50,955 nt of DNA from an uncultured bacterium (GTDB lineage Bacteria > Cyanobacteriota > Vampirovibrionia > Gastranaerophilales > Gastranaerophilaceae), in contig CADBXV010000003.1 of NCBI GenBank assembly GCA_902798645.1, forward strand, positions 1 to 50,955. The letters run 5' to 3'. Each line of letters begins with the position of its first letter. The first letter of the stretch is position 1. Positions 41,589-49,337 of the stretch are shown one piece after another. Below the pieces are notes generated by a model, which saw only the letters and a program-made list of their open reading frames with translations, had not been told where the DNA came from and searched no databases. Both the position numbers and the translations under genes were made by a program.

Positions 41589-42439
41589 TCTATATATGTA
41601 TCATCAAGTAACTTAATCCTAAATCTGCTTCCCTGCGGTATGGAAACATGTCCGCCCTTTTGGAAAAATGCGGTTACAGGGGATATTACGGTATTTGCGC
41701 CTAAGCAAAGTGTACCATACAAAAAAGGGAATGGCGATGACAATAATGTAGAGCCGTCTTTTCCTAGATTTGCAGTAAGTTTTACCATTCGATTAAACAA
41801 TGCTCTGCCCCAGCTCCCTTTTTTCCACACTGTTTTTAGGTATGTTCTTTTGCCTTTTATATCATTAAAAAATATCATTTTATCATCCGCTCTTGTAATG
41901 TATGCGTTCAAAGGAATTGTTTTCCCTTTATAGAGCATGCTTCGTATTCTTATTACAACAAGACCACCGTTACAAGAGATTTGCGGTTGATGAGATTCTG
42001 TAATTTCTCCCGTAAAAACCGTTCCCGAAGGAATTGTATATCCTCTTTTATTAATTATTGAGTTTGTTTTAAATTTAACTTTTGCACCCCTTGTTTGCCA
42101 ATCTGATATTTTTCCGGTACTAACAACGTTAAATGACGTTCCTTTTGAGATTTTTACATTTCCATATATCGGAGATACTTGCGGTGCAGGTGACGTATAT
42201 GAACTTTTTGCATTATTTTTAGCTTCATAACTGTTGTTTTTTAAATTTTGAGGAAGCTCGGGTAATGTTTCATAATCTTCAGTTTTTGTATCATTAACAA
42301 GTTTTGAAGAATTATAATTTTTTCTTATATCATCTTCAACTGTCATATCTAAATCAAAAGCACAGACATGCTTTGTACAGCATATTAGTACAAAAAGTGT
42401 AATTGTTACAATTCTTAATGAGTTTTTGTCTTTTTTCAT
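41585..42439 (-). CDS. Exported beta-domain protein, paralogue of 38847
   Basis: 284 residues. Signal peptide (about 10-27, ending VCA). A disordered Asn/Ser/Pro linker to about 90. Then KISKGTSFNVVSTG, TIPSGTVFTGEITES, KGKTIPLNAYITRADDK, a membrane-prone segment (SPFPFLYGTLCLGANTVISPVTAFF) and KGGHVSIPQGSRFRIKL. Same motif order as 38847-39533. No ribosome site is visible before ATG. An envelope role is inferred only from the signal peptide. Confidence 0.68.
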   Translation of the reverse strand: MKKDKNSLRIVTITLFVLICCTKHVCAFDLDMTVEDDIRKNYNSSKLVNDTKTEDYETLPELPQNLKNNSYEAKNNAKSSYTSPAPQVSPIYGNVKISKGTSFNVVSTGKISDWQTRGAKVKFKTNSIINKRGYTIPSGTVFTGEITESHQPQISCNGGLVVIRIRSMLYKGKTIPLNAYITRADDKMIFFNDIKGKRTYLKTVWKKGSWGRALFNRMVKLTANLGKDGSTLLSSPFPFLYGTLCLGANTVISPVTAFFQKGGHVSIPQGSRFRIKLLDDTYID

Positions 42440-42569
42440 ATATATAAAATACTATATTAATCTACTATTTACCCCCAATTGTAACAAATTTTTAACGAAC
42501 TAGCAAAAAAATTTTTGATTTGTTTTAAGATAGTTGTAGGGACATAATAAATTAGATTGGAAACAGTAA

Positions 42570-44684
42570 ATGAACATTCATACTACAACGCAAGATCTAA
42601 AATCTTTAGTACAACCACATCAACTATCAACCAACTATGTATCATCTAAGGACTTTAGATTAAAAAATTATTCGGAGCAAATGTTAATGCCGAAGTTATC
42701 GGCAGAGAAAGCGGATTTTTATAGTTCGTCAATTTCATTTGGTGCAAAAATGCCAAAGAATTTAAAAAATGGTAAAAAAATAATTAAAGCAGTTAATAAA
42801 AAAGTAGGGGATATAAAGAAAGAGGGTGTCCCTGAAGTGAAAAAAGGGGACAGTTTTAGGACTAGTTCCTTTTTTAATGGAGCATTAAATGTAACCGATT
42901 ATGAAACATTAGCAACGGCACTTGTTGCAGCAGTTGCTTGCGGATTTCGTGCAAGTACAATTATGGCTTTGCCAACTAAGCAAAATAAAGAAGATAACAG
43001 ATATGCAGCAAGCCATGCCGCTGCATCAGGTATTGTAGGATTTATTACAGCTTTCGCTTTAACCGCACCATTCAAGGCAGGTTCAAATTATGTAATGAAA
43101 CATATGAAAAAAGAATTAAGCGAAAAAACACTGAAGAAACTTTATCCTCATATTGACTTAAATTCTATTAAAAATGCTGACGGAACAAGAAAAGAAATAA
43201 AAGAGTGGAAAGATATTGTAGGCAACAAGTTTGTTGATGCAATGAAGAAGAGCGAACAATTACCTCTTATAAGAAACTTGGCAGATGTATCGGAACAAAC
43301 ATTTAACAAAGTACTGTTAAAAGGAAAAGAAGTTGATTGGGCTGCACAAAAAGGTAAATCATTTAATGATGTAGTTCTAAAAGACGGTTCAAAATTATAT
43401 GACAGAATTGATATGTCAAATCTTGGTATTTTTGTAGAAGAAGAAGGCATGAACAAAGCACAAATCATGTTAAAAGATTTTGATAAAAACTTTATGCAAA
43501 ACATGATTAAAGATGCAAAAGAAGCTAAATCTAAATGGGGAGATTTAGATATTAACTCTATGTACGACAAGAATGGTGAAGTTGTTGACTTTAGACATTG
43601 GAAAGATGTTAAAGGAAAACAATGGAAGCTGGATCTTGATGAAATCGGTGTATCATCTCCTTATGAAACTTGTGATTACAAACCTCGTATTTCTGGCAGA
43701 AAGCGCTTAGATACAAAAGAAAATATTTATAAGTACTGTTCTTACCAAGAAAACGGTATTAACGGCAAGCTCGGTACAGAGATTACAAATGAAATGGCAG
43801 AAGCAGATGCTGCTAATGACGGTTTATTCAAGACATTAACTTGGGCTCCTGATTTATTGTTCAGAATTCCTGTTGCGGCATTAACCGTAGCTTTAATACC
43901 TTGGTCATTAAAGAATCTGTTCAATATTCAAAAATCTTCCGCTAAGAAAAATGCAGAAAATGTAAAAGCACCAGATAAAACAGAAGCAGATAACAATAAA
44001 AAATCAGTAAGCTTTAAAGGTAAAGAACAAAGCGGAAATTTTGTTAAAAAATATTGGGAAAAGCTGATGGATGCAGTGGGGGAATTTTTAGGAAAATTAT
44101 ACGGGAAACCTCTTATTGAAAGCCCGACTTTACAAAAATTATCTGAAAATTTATCTAAATTACCAGGCAACCTCACTCAGCATATGACTGCTTTTGGTTC
44201 TTTAATTACGAGCAGTGTATATATGCAGCAAACTTTAACCAATAAAGAATTAGATCCTGACAGAAGAAGAACATTAGCAATAAATCAAGGATTGTGTTTT
44301 GTAGTTCCGACAGCTGCAGCGTATACAGTAGACAAAGTTATTAACGGCTGGGTTAAAAAGAACGAATACAGATATTCAGGTCAATATCAACACATAATTG
44401 ATATTGCAAAAGACGAAGGCAAAGATGCAAAAGAAATTGCTAAAGAAGCAGCAACTTTAAGTAAAAAACTTAAAGGTTTTAGAACTCTTGCTTCAATTAC
44501 GGTATTTGCTCTTATTTACAGATACTTTACACCGGTAATAATGACACCGGTTGCAAACTGGTTCGGTGATAAGCTTAATGCAAAAAAAGCAGAACAAAAA
44601 GCTCAAGAAATTGCCTTAGAAACAGAGCATACGGCTAAAGAAATTTCTATAAATGAAAATAAAGAGTCAAAACAAGTTGCGTAA
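42570..44684 (+). CDS. Large membrane protein with internal FKGK motifs
   Basis: 704 residues. N-terminal polar leader of about 50 residues, SSISFGAKMP, then a basic helix, an Ala-rich membrane segment with ALPTKQNKEDNRYAASHAAASG (about 110-165), a long soluble region, membrane segment (about 415-435), then KSVSFKGKEQSG, basic helix, and again a membrane segment with a charged loop (LTNKELDPDRRRTLAINQ) followed by hydrophobic sequence. Two halves of like plan, as in 36418-38403. Ends in a helical charged tail. A weak site (GGAAA) precedes ATG. Function unknown; lineage-specific in my view. Confidence 0.65.
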   Translation: MNIHTTTQDLKSLVQPHQLSTNYVSSKDFRLKNYSEQMLMPKLSAEKADFYSSSISFGAKMPKNLKNGKKIIKAVNKKVGDIKKEGVPEVKKGDSFRTSSFFNGALNVTDYETLATALVAAVACGFRASTIMALPTKQNKEDNRYAASHAAASGIVGFITAFALTAPFKAGSNYVMKHMKKELSEKTLKKLYPHIDLNSIKNADGTRKEIKEWKDIVGNKFVDAMKKSEQLPLIRNLADVSEQTFNKVLLKGKEVDWAAQKGKSFNDVVLKDGSKLYDRIDMSNLGIFVEEEGMNKAQIMLKDFDKNFMQNMIKDAKEAKSKWGDLDINSMYDKNGEVVDFRHWKDVKGKQWKLDLDEIGVSSPYETCDYKPRISGRKRLDTKENIYKYCSYQENGINGKLGTEITNEMAEADAANDGLFKTLTWAPDLLFRIPVAALTVALIPWSLKNLFNIQKSSAKKNAENVKAPDKTEADNNKKSVSFKGKEQSGNFVKKYWEKLMDAVGEFLGKLYGKPLIESPTLQKLSENLSKLPGNLTQHMTAFGSLITSSVYMQQTLTNKELDPDRRRTLAINQGLCFVVPTAAAYTVDKVINGWVKKNEYRYSGQYQHIIDIAKDEGKDAKEIAKEAATLSKKLKGFRTLASITVFALIYRYFTPVIMTPVANWFGDKLNAKKAEQKAQEIALETEHTAKEISINENKESKQVA

Positions 44685-44703
44685 TAGATGTAAAAATATA
44701 TTG

Positions 44704-44732
44704 AAAACCGCTCTATTATAGGGCGGTTTTTA
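44704..44732 (+). terminator. Rho-independent terminator
   Basis: Arms AAAACCGC and GCGGTTTT with a T run; ends the large membrane protein transcript 20 bases after its stop. Confidence 0.85.
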
Positions 44733-44744
44733 TTATGTTTAAGA

Positions 44745-44750
44745 TATAAT
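44745..44750 (+). promoter_or_regulatory. -10 box TATAAT six bases before the birA ATG
   Basis: TATAAT, GAAACT, ATG 44757. No ribosome site; predicted leaderless start of the birA-oadG operon. Confidence 0.6.
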
Positions 44751-44756
44751 GAAACT

Positions 44757-45476
44757 ATGGATTATTTATATTTAGAAGAGATTGATTCAACAAACAAGTA
44801 TGCAAAAGAGAGAATAAGTGATATTAAAGACAAGACTGTTGTTTATACTTTTAAACAAACAGCAGGCAGAGGAAGACTTCAAAGAAAATGGAGCTATCTT
44901 GGAGAAGATAATATTTATGCAAGTATAGTTCTAAAGCCTTCAAGAGATTATAAAGAAGTTTATTCTAATCTTACACAGTTACTTTGTGTTGTTCTTGCGG
45001 AAGTTTTTGAAGAATATAATATTTGCCCGAAGATAAAATGGCCTAATGATATAAGAGTTAACAGAAAAAAAATATCGGGAATTTTAGCTGAGGCAGTAAG
45101 TGGTGTAAATGGTTTAGAAGGTTTAATTCTTGGTTTCGGTGTAAATTTGAATACAAAGATAGAAATATTATCCAAAATTGACCAGCCTGCAACATCTTTA
45201 AATATTGAAACAGGGAAATACATAGATAAAGAAGTTTTCTTAAAAAATGTTATAGACAAGTTTTGTTTATATTATAATAATTTTATAGAGGAAGGTTTTT
45301 TATTAATAAGAAAAGATTATTTAAGAAGAGCAGAATTCCTCAACAAAGAAGTCACCGTAAAAGTTTTTAATAAAACTTATTCGGGAATTGCAGAAGATGT
45401 AACCCCTGACGGTGCTTTAAAACTAAGAGATAAAAATAACGAAGAACATATACTATTAATAGGAGATATTTTATGA
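44757..45476 (+). CDS. birA: Biotin-[carboxylase] ligase, no DNA-binding domain
   Basis: 239 residues. Joins biotin to the Lys of biotin carrier domains, here most likely OadA (EAMKMETE). DSTNKYAKE, QTAGRGRLQRKWS (biotinyl-AMP loop) and KWPNDIRVNRKKISGILAE are the catalytic motifs. A C-terminal SH3-like domain follows. There is no N-terminal helix-turn-helix, so it is not a repressor. Its stop overlaps the start of oadG (ATGA), linking biotinylation to the pump genes. Confidence 0.94.
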   Translation: MDYLYLEEIDSTNKYAKERISDIKDKTVVYTFKQTAGRGRLQRKWSYLGEDNIYASIVLKPSRDYKEVYSNLTQLLCVVLAEVFEEYNICPKIKWPNDIRVNRKKISGILAEAVSGVNGLEGLILGFGVNLNTKIEILSKIDQPATSLNIETGKYIDKEVFLKNVIDKFCLYYNNFIEEGFLLIRKDYLRRAEFLNKEVTVKVFNKTYSGIAEDVTPDGALKLRDKNNEEHILLIGDIL

Positions 45477-45709
45477 ACGAATTATTAATCGAAGGATTGT
45501 CCGCAATGCTAATCGGCATGGGAACAGTTCTTTCTTTTTTATGCTTAATGATTGTTTCAATGTTCATTATGTCAAAAGTAGTCAGAAAGCTAAATGAGAT
45601 CTTTCCTGAAGCAGTACCTGCTGCAGCAGGAACAAAAAAAGTTGCATCAAAAAGTGATGATTCTGAAATTGCAGCAGCTATAGTTGCGGCTTTATTTAAA
45701 AGGCAATAA
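45473..45709 (+). CDS. oadG: OadG-like gamma subunit of the sodium-pumping decarboxylase
   Basis: 78 residues. One membrane helix near the N-terminus (SAMLIGMGTVLSFLCLMIVSMFIM), then a Pro/Ala-rich linker and DSEIAAAIVAALFKR, the usual gamma-subunit C-terminus. The gamma subunit anchors alpha to beta and assists decarboxylation. Coupled to birA by a four-base overlap. Confidence 0.88.
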   Translation: MNELLIEGLSAMLIGMGTVLSFLCLMIVSMFIMSKVVRKLNEIFPEAVPAAAGTKKVASKSDDSEIAAAIVAALFKRQ

Positions 45710-45800
45710 GGCAATTTGGCAATAAGGCAATAAGATTTTTTGTTTTATATTCAAGCTATTTTAATACGAACTTAATGCCTTCATGCCCTATTGCCATAAT
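45700..45800. repeat. GGCAATAAG repeats between oadG and oadA
   Basis: Three GGCAATAAG-type units at about 45701-45733 and inverted counterparts (AATGCC, CCCTATTGCC) at about 45775-45795 could fold into a long hairpin. This may be a transcript attenuator, a stability structure, or repeat debris. Confidence 0.4.
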
Positions 45801-45846
45801 GCATTACCAAATGACAGTAATTTATAATAAATAGAAAGGTACAAAA

Positions 45847-47658
45847 ATGACAAAACAAATTAAGGTAATGGATACGTCATTCCGTGACGGTTTCCAATCA
45901 ATCTTTGGGGCAAAAGTTCTCGTTGATGATTTTATTCCTGCACTTCAAGCAGCTGTTGATGCAGGAATTAAGCATTTTGAAACAGCAGGCGGCGCAAGAT
46001 TCCAAGCTCCGATTTTCTTCTGTAATGAAAATGCCTTTGAAACAATGGATAAAATTAGAAATGCAGTAGGTCCTGATGTTACATTGCAATCTTTAGCACG
46101 TGGTGTAAACGTAGTTGGTTTGAATTCTCAACCACGTGACGTTATTGATTTACACGCAAAAATGTTTGCAAAACACGGTGTTAATGTAATCAGAAACTTT
46201 GATGCATTAAATGATGTTAATAACTTGATTGATTCTGCTAATTCAATCAAGAAATACGGTCTAAAACACGAAGTAACAATTACAATGATGGAACTTCCAT
46301 ACGGTTGTGAAGGCGCTCATGATCCTGATTTCTATGAAAGAGTTTTGAGAAATATACTTGATGCAGGAATTCCTTTTGACAGTTTAGCTTTCAAAGATGC
46401 ATCAGGTACTTCTAATCCGAGAAAAGTTTATGAAACAGTCAGAAGAACAAGAGAAATCTTGGGACCTGATGCTCATATCAGATTCCATTCACACGAAACA
46501 GCAGGTACAGGACTTGCAGCATACTTAGCTGCTCTTGAAGGCGGTGCTGACGGAATAGATTTGGCTATGAAACCTGTATCCGGCGGTACAGGTCAACCTG
46601 ATATCATTTCTATGTGGCATGCTCTAAAAGGTACTGAGTATGAATTAGGATTAGATATCAAGAAAATTATGGAAACTGAGGAAATCTTCAAAGAATGTAT
46701 GAAAGATTATCCGATATCACCAATTTCTCTTGCAGTAAACCCAATTCTTATTCAAGCTCCTCTTCCGGGTGGTGCAACTGCTACAACTGTTAACCAGCTT
46801 AAAGATATGGGCATGTTGGATAAGTTCCCGAAACTTATTGCTAATATGAAGGAAGTTGTTGAAAGAGGCGGTTTTGCTACTTCTGTAACACCGGTTTCTC
46901 AGTTCTATGCTCAACAATCTTTCTTGAATGCGATTACTGAACATCCTTGGGAACAAGCAAACCCCGGTTATGCAAAAATGCTTTTGGGTTACTTTGGTAA
47001 AACACCTTGTGAACCTGATCCGGAACTTGTAAAATGGGCAGAAGAAAAAACAGGTCTTCAACCTACAACAGAAAAAGTTGTTGATATCAACGAAAAAGAT
47101 CCTGAAAAAGGTGTTGAGGCTGCAAAAAAACGTCTTGAGGCTGCAGGACTTCCTACTACAGAAGAAAACATCTTTATCGCAGCAGCTTGCAAAGACGGTA
47201 ATGTTGATAAAGGTATCGACTTCCTGTTAGGCAAAGGTCAAGTATCAGTTAACAAAGTTAAAGCTGATGCTCCGAAGGCTCAAGCAACTGCTAATGCAAG
47301 CGGTGAATACACGGTTAAAGTTAACGGAAAAGCTTACACTGTTAAATTAGACGGTGACAACAAAGCTACTGTTAACGGAAAAGCTTATGACATTGACGTA
47401 AAAGCAGGTATCGAATCTAAAGGCTCTTCTGCAAGCGCAGGCGAAGGCGAAGAAATCAAAGCCGGTTTGCCCGGTAACGTATTAAGAATAGAAGTTTCTG
47501 AAGGTGATTCTGTATCAGAAGGCGATGTTCTTTTGGTAGTGGAAGCTATGAAAATGGAAACAGAAATCAAAGCTCCAAAATCAGGAACTGTTAATTCAAT
47601 TCTTGTTGCTCAAGGCGATAAGGTTGTAACAGGTCAAGGTTTGGTAGTGATTGGGTAA
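45847..47658 (+). CDS. oadA: Carboxyltransferase and biotin carrier subunit (OadA / PycB type)
   Basis: 603 residues. Carboxyltransferase domain at about 1-300 (TSFRDGFQSIF with metal-ligand Asp, FKDASGTSNP with the carboxylated-Lys region, FHSHETAGTG with His-x-His), a conserved linker to about 470, and a biotinyl domain at about 530-603 (EAMKMETE with the biotin Lys). Ala-rich hinge at 485-500. Removes CO2 from oxaloacetate (or a related 2-oxo acid) onto biotin. DGFQS replaces the DAHQS usual in classical OadA. AGAAAGG precedes ATG. Neighbours BirA, OadG and OadB support the pump role. Confidence 0.9.
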   Translation: MTKQIKVMDTSFRDGFQSIFGAKVLVDDFIPALQAAVDAGIKHFETAGGARFQAPIFFCNENAFETMDKIRNAVGPDVTLQSLARGVNVVGLNSQPRDVIDLHAKMFAKHGVNVIRNFDALNDVNNLIDSANSIKKYGLKHEVTITMMELPYGCEGAHDPDFYERVLRNILDAGIPFDSLAFKDASGTSNPRKVYETVRRTREILGPDAHIRFHSHETAGTGLAAYLAALEGGADGIDLAMKPVSGGTGQPDIISMWHALKGTEYELGLDIKKIMETEEIFKECMKDYPISPISLAVNPILIQAPLPGGATATTVNQLKDMGMLDKFPKLIANMKEVVERGGFATSVTPVSQFYAQQSFLNAITEHPWEQANPGYAKMLLGYFGKTPCEPDPELVKWAEEKTGLQPTTEKVVDINEKDPEKGVEAAKKRLEAAGLPTTEENIFIAAACKDGNVDKGIDFLLGKGQVSVNKVKADAPKAQATANASGEYTVKVNGKAYTVKLDGDNKATVNGKAYDIDVKAGIESKGSSASAGEGEEIKAGLPGNVLRIEVSEGDSVSEGDVLLVVEAMKMETEIKAPKSGTVNSILVAQGDKVVTGQGLVVIG

Positions 47659-47667
47659 TAAAAAATT

Positions 47668-47703
47668 CACTCGCCATTCGGGAGAGGGTTAGGGTGAGGG
47701 GGT
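47668..47703 (+). repeat. Short GGGAGAGGG-GGGTGAGGGG repeat, copy e
   Basis: CTCGCCATTCGGGAGAGGG, TTA, GGGTGAGGGG. The inner hairpin of the long copies is absent. Direct repeat of copy f beyond oadB. Confidence 0.8.
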
Positions 47704-47733
47704 AACCCCTTGCGAGAATATAAACAAAAGACT

Positions 47734-47760
47734 GTAGGTTGGGGTTTCTACCCCAACAAC
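47734..47760 (+). repeat. GTAG palindrome with TTGGGG stem
   Basis: GTAGG head, arms TTGGGG/CCCCAA, tail AACAAC. Upstream member of the array flanking oadB. Confidence 0.85.
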
Positions 47761-47777
47761 TAACAAAACAAAAGAAT

Positions 47778-47802
47778 GTAGGTCAGGTATTGCCTGACAA
47801 AA
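47778..47802 (+). repeat. GTAG palindrome with TCAGG stem
   Basis: GTAGG head, arms TCAGG/CCTGA, tail CAAAAC. Eight bases before the ribosome site of oadB. Confidence 0.85.
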
Positions 47803-47823
47803 CTTAAACAAAAGGTGGAAAAT

Positions 47824-49020
47824 ATGAATATAATAGACGGACTTCATACCCTCTGGGAAACAACAGGCATAATGGGTTTTGTGCATTCGGCACAAAATGC
47901 ATTTGCAAATCCTAATGTTTCAGGGTTTGAACAAATATTGGAAGCTCACGGACAATGGATAATGATTATTATCTGCTTGTTCTTATTGTGGCTTGGTATT
48001 AAAAAACAATTTGAGCCGTTACTTCTTGTACCTATTGCATTCGGCGGTTTACTTTCAAATATTCCGATGCCGTTGGGAGAAGAAATTGCAGGACCAAACG
48101 GATTCTTGGGTATAATTTTTGAAGCAGGTATACATAAAGGATTGTTCCCGTTAATAATCTTTATGGGTGTCGGAGCTATGACAGACTTCGGACCGTTAAT
48201 TGCTAATCCTAAGATGGCTCTTTTAGGCGGTGCGGCTCAATTTGGTATCTTTGGTGCATTATTAATGGCTTATTGTTTGTTTGGATTTAGTCTTCCTGAA
48301 GCTGCATCAATCGGTATTATTGGTGGTGCTGACGGTCCGACTTCAATCTATGTAACAACAAAACTTGCTGAAAACTTACTCGGACCTATTGCTGTTGCAG
48401 CTTATTCTTATATGGCTTTAGTTCCGGTTATTCAACCTCCGATAATGAAACTTTTAACAACTGAGGCTGAAAGAAAAATCCAAATGGAACAACTTAGAGA
48501 AGTATCAAAGAGAGAAAAAATTGTGTTCCCTCTTATGATTTTACTTCTTTGCGTAATCTTGTTACCAAGCGCATGTCCGCTATTGGGTGCGTTATGCTTT
48601 GGTAACTTATGTAAAGAATGCGGTGTAGTTGAAAGATTATCAGATACTATGCAAAATGCTTTAATAAATATTGTTACAATATTCTTAGGCTTGTCAGTAG
48701 GCTCAAAACTTTCAGCCGGACAATTCTTAACAGTTCAAACACTTTTCATCTTAATTTTGGGTATCATAGCATTCTCTCTTGCAACAGCAGCAGGTGTTTT
48801 GATGGCAAAATTGATGAACTGCTTTAGTAAAACAAAAGTTAATCCGCTTATCGGTTCAGCTGGTGTTTCAGCAGTTCCGATGGCAGCACGTGTAGCTAAT
48901 AAAGTTGGTTTAGAGGCAAATCCTCAAAACTTCTTGCTTATGCATGCAATGGGACCGAACGTATCAGGTGTAATCGGCTCAGCAGTTGCAGCAGGTGTTT
49001 TGTTGGCACTTTGCCACTAA
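47824..49020 (+). CDS. oadB: Sodium-translocating decarboxylase beta subunit
   Basis: 398 residues from ATG 47824 (AAAGGTGG nine bases upstream). Integral membrane Na+ channel/pump subunit with about nine to ten helices. [10 protein letters not shown] and [14 protein letters not shown] are the conserved Asp- and Ser-containing motifs that bind Na+. [18 protein letters not shown] is the usual C-terminal sequence. Completes alpha-beta-gamma; exports 2 Na+ per decarboxylation in known systems. The gene is bracketed by mirror-image arrays of GTAG palindromes. Confidence 0.95.
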   Translation: MNIIDGLHTLWETTGIMGFVHSAQNAFANPNVSGFEQILEAHGQWIMIIICLFLLWLGIKKQFEPLLLVPIAFGGLLSNIPMPLGEEIAGPNGFLGIIFEAGIHKGLFPLIIFMGVGAMTDFGPLIANPKMALLGGAAQFGIFGALLMAYCLFGFSLPEAASIGIIGGADGPTSIYVTTKLAENLLGPIAVAAYSYMALVPVIQPPIMKLLTTEAERKIQMEQLREVSKREKIVFPLMILLLCVILLPSACPLLGALCFGNLCKECGVVERLSDTMQNALINIVTIFLGLSVGSKLSAGQFLTVQTLFILILGIIAFSLATAAGVLMAKLMNCFSKTKVNPLIGSAGVSAVPMAARVANKVGLEANPQNFLLMHAMGPNVSGVIGSAVAAGVLLALCH

Positions 49021-49023
49021 TAT

Positions 49024-49046
49024 TTGTTGGGGTAGAAACCCCGACA
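49024..49046 (-). repeat. Degenerate GTAG palindrome, TTGGGG/CCCC stem
   Basis: Reverse orientation relative to the copy at 47734; the hairpin sequence is conserved but the GTAG head is lost. Confidence 0.7.
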
Positions 49047-49059
49047 TGCTGACTAATAT

Positions 49060-49089
49060 AAAGTTATTGTCAGGTAAAACCTGACCTAC
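49060..49089 (-). repeat. GTAG palindrome with TCAGGT stem
   Basis: On the minus strand, GTAGG, arms TCAGGT/ACCTGA, tail CAATAACTTT. The tail is the same as in copies 1 and 2 near the RAYT gene. Confidence 0.85.
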
Positions 49090-49106
49090 TTTGTTTTTAA
49101 CTTTGT

Positions 49107-49142
49107 CCCCTCGCCCTTCGGGAGAGGGTTAGGGTAAGGGGG
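49107..49142 (+). repeat. Short GGGAGAGGG repeat, copy f
   Basis: CCCTCGCCCTTCGGGAGAGGG, TTA, GGGTAAGGGG; no inner hairpin. Confidence 0.8.
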
Positions 49143-49164
49143 ATATGGTAAATAGATTAATTAT

Positions 49165-49205
49165 TCAAAGTGCGTTTTTTGCAAATTGCAAAAAACGCAC
49201 TTTGA
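49165..49205. repeat. Perfect 20-base inverted repeat
   Basis: Arms of 20 bases begin TCAAAGTGCGTTTTTTGC and are separated by one base. No T tract follows the hairpin. It lies between repeat arrays. Confidence 0.92.
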
Positions 49206-49262
49206 TACTTAATTGTTAAAATTATTTAATATATTATGTGATGCAATATATATTTTATTAAT

Positions 49263-49289
49263 GTAGGTCAGGTTTCACCTGACAAAAAC
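49263..49289 (+). repeat. GTAG palindrome with TCAGGT stem
   Basis: GTAGG head, arms TCAGGT/ACCTGA, loop TTC, tail CAAAAAC. Confidence 0.85.
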
Positions 49290-49293
49290 TATT

Positions 49294-49326
49294 TAAAAAA
49301 GGTGGACACACTTACGTTTTGCCCAC
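49294..49326 (-). terminator. Rho-independent terminator of the beta-barrel-like gene
   Basis: On the minus strand: arms GTGGGC/GTCCAC with one G-U pair, a 13-base loop, then CTTTTTT. Twelve bases after the stop at 49338. Confidence 0.6.
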
Positions 49327-49337
49327 ACTAGCGTTAC

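Noticed and set aside
45700..45800. Possible CRISPR-like direct repeats
   Set aside because: Units are only nine bases, without spacers of constant length, and no cas genes lie in the window.
49165..49205. Terminator of oadB
   Set aside because: The stem is perfect, but no T run follows on either strand and it lies 145 bases past the stop.
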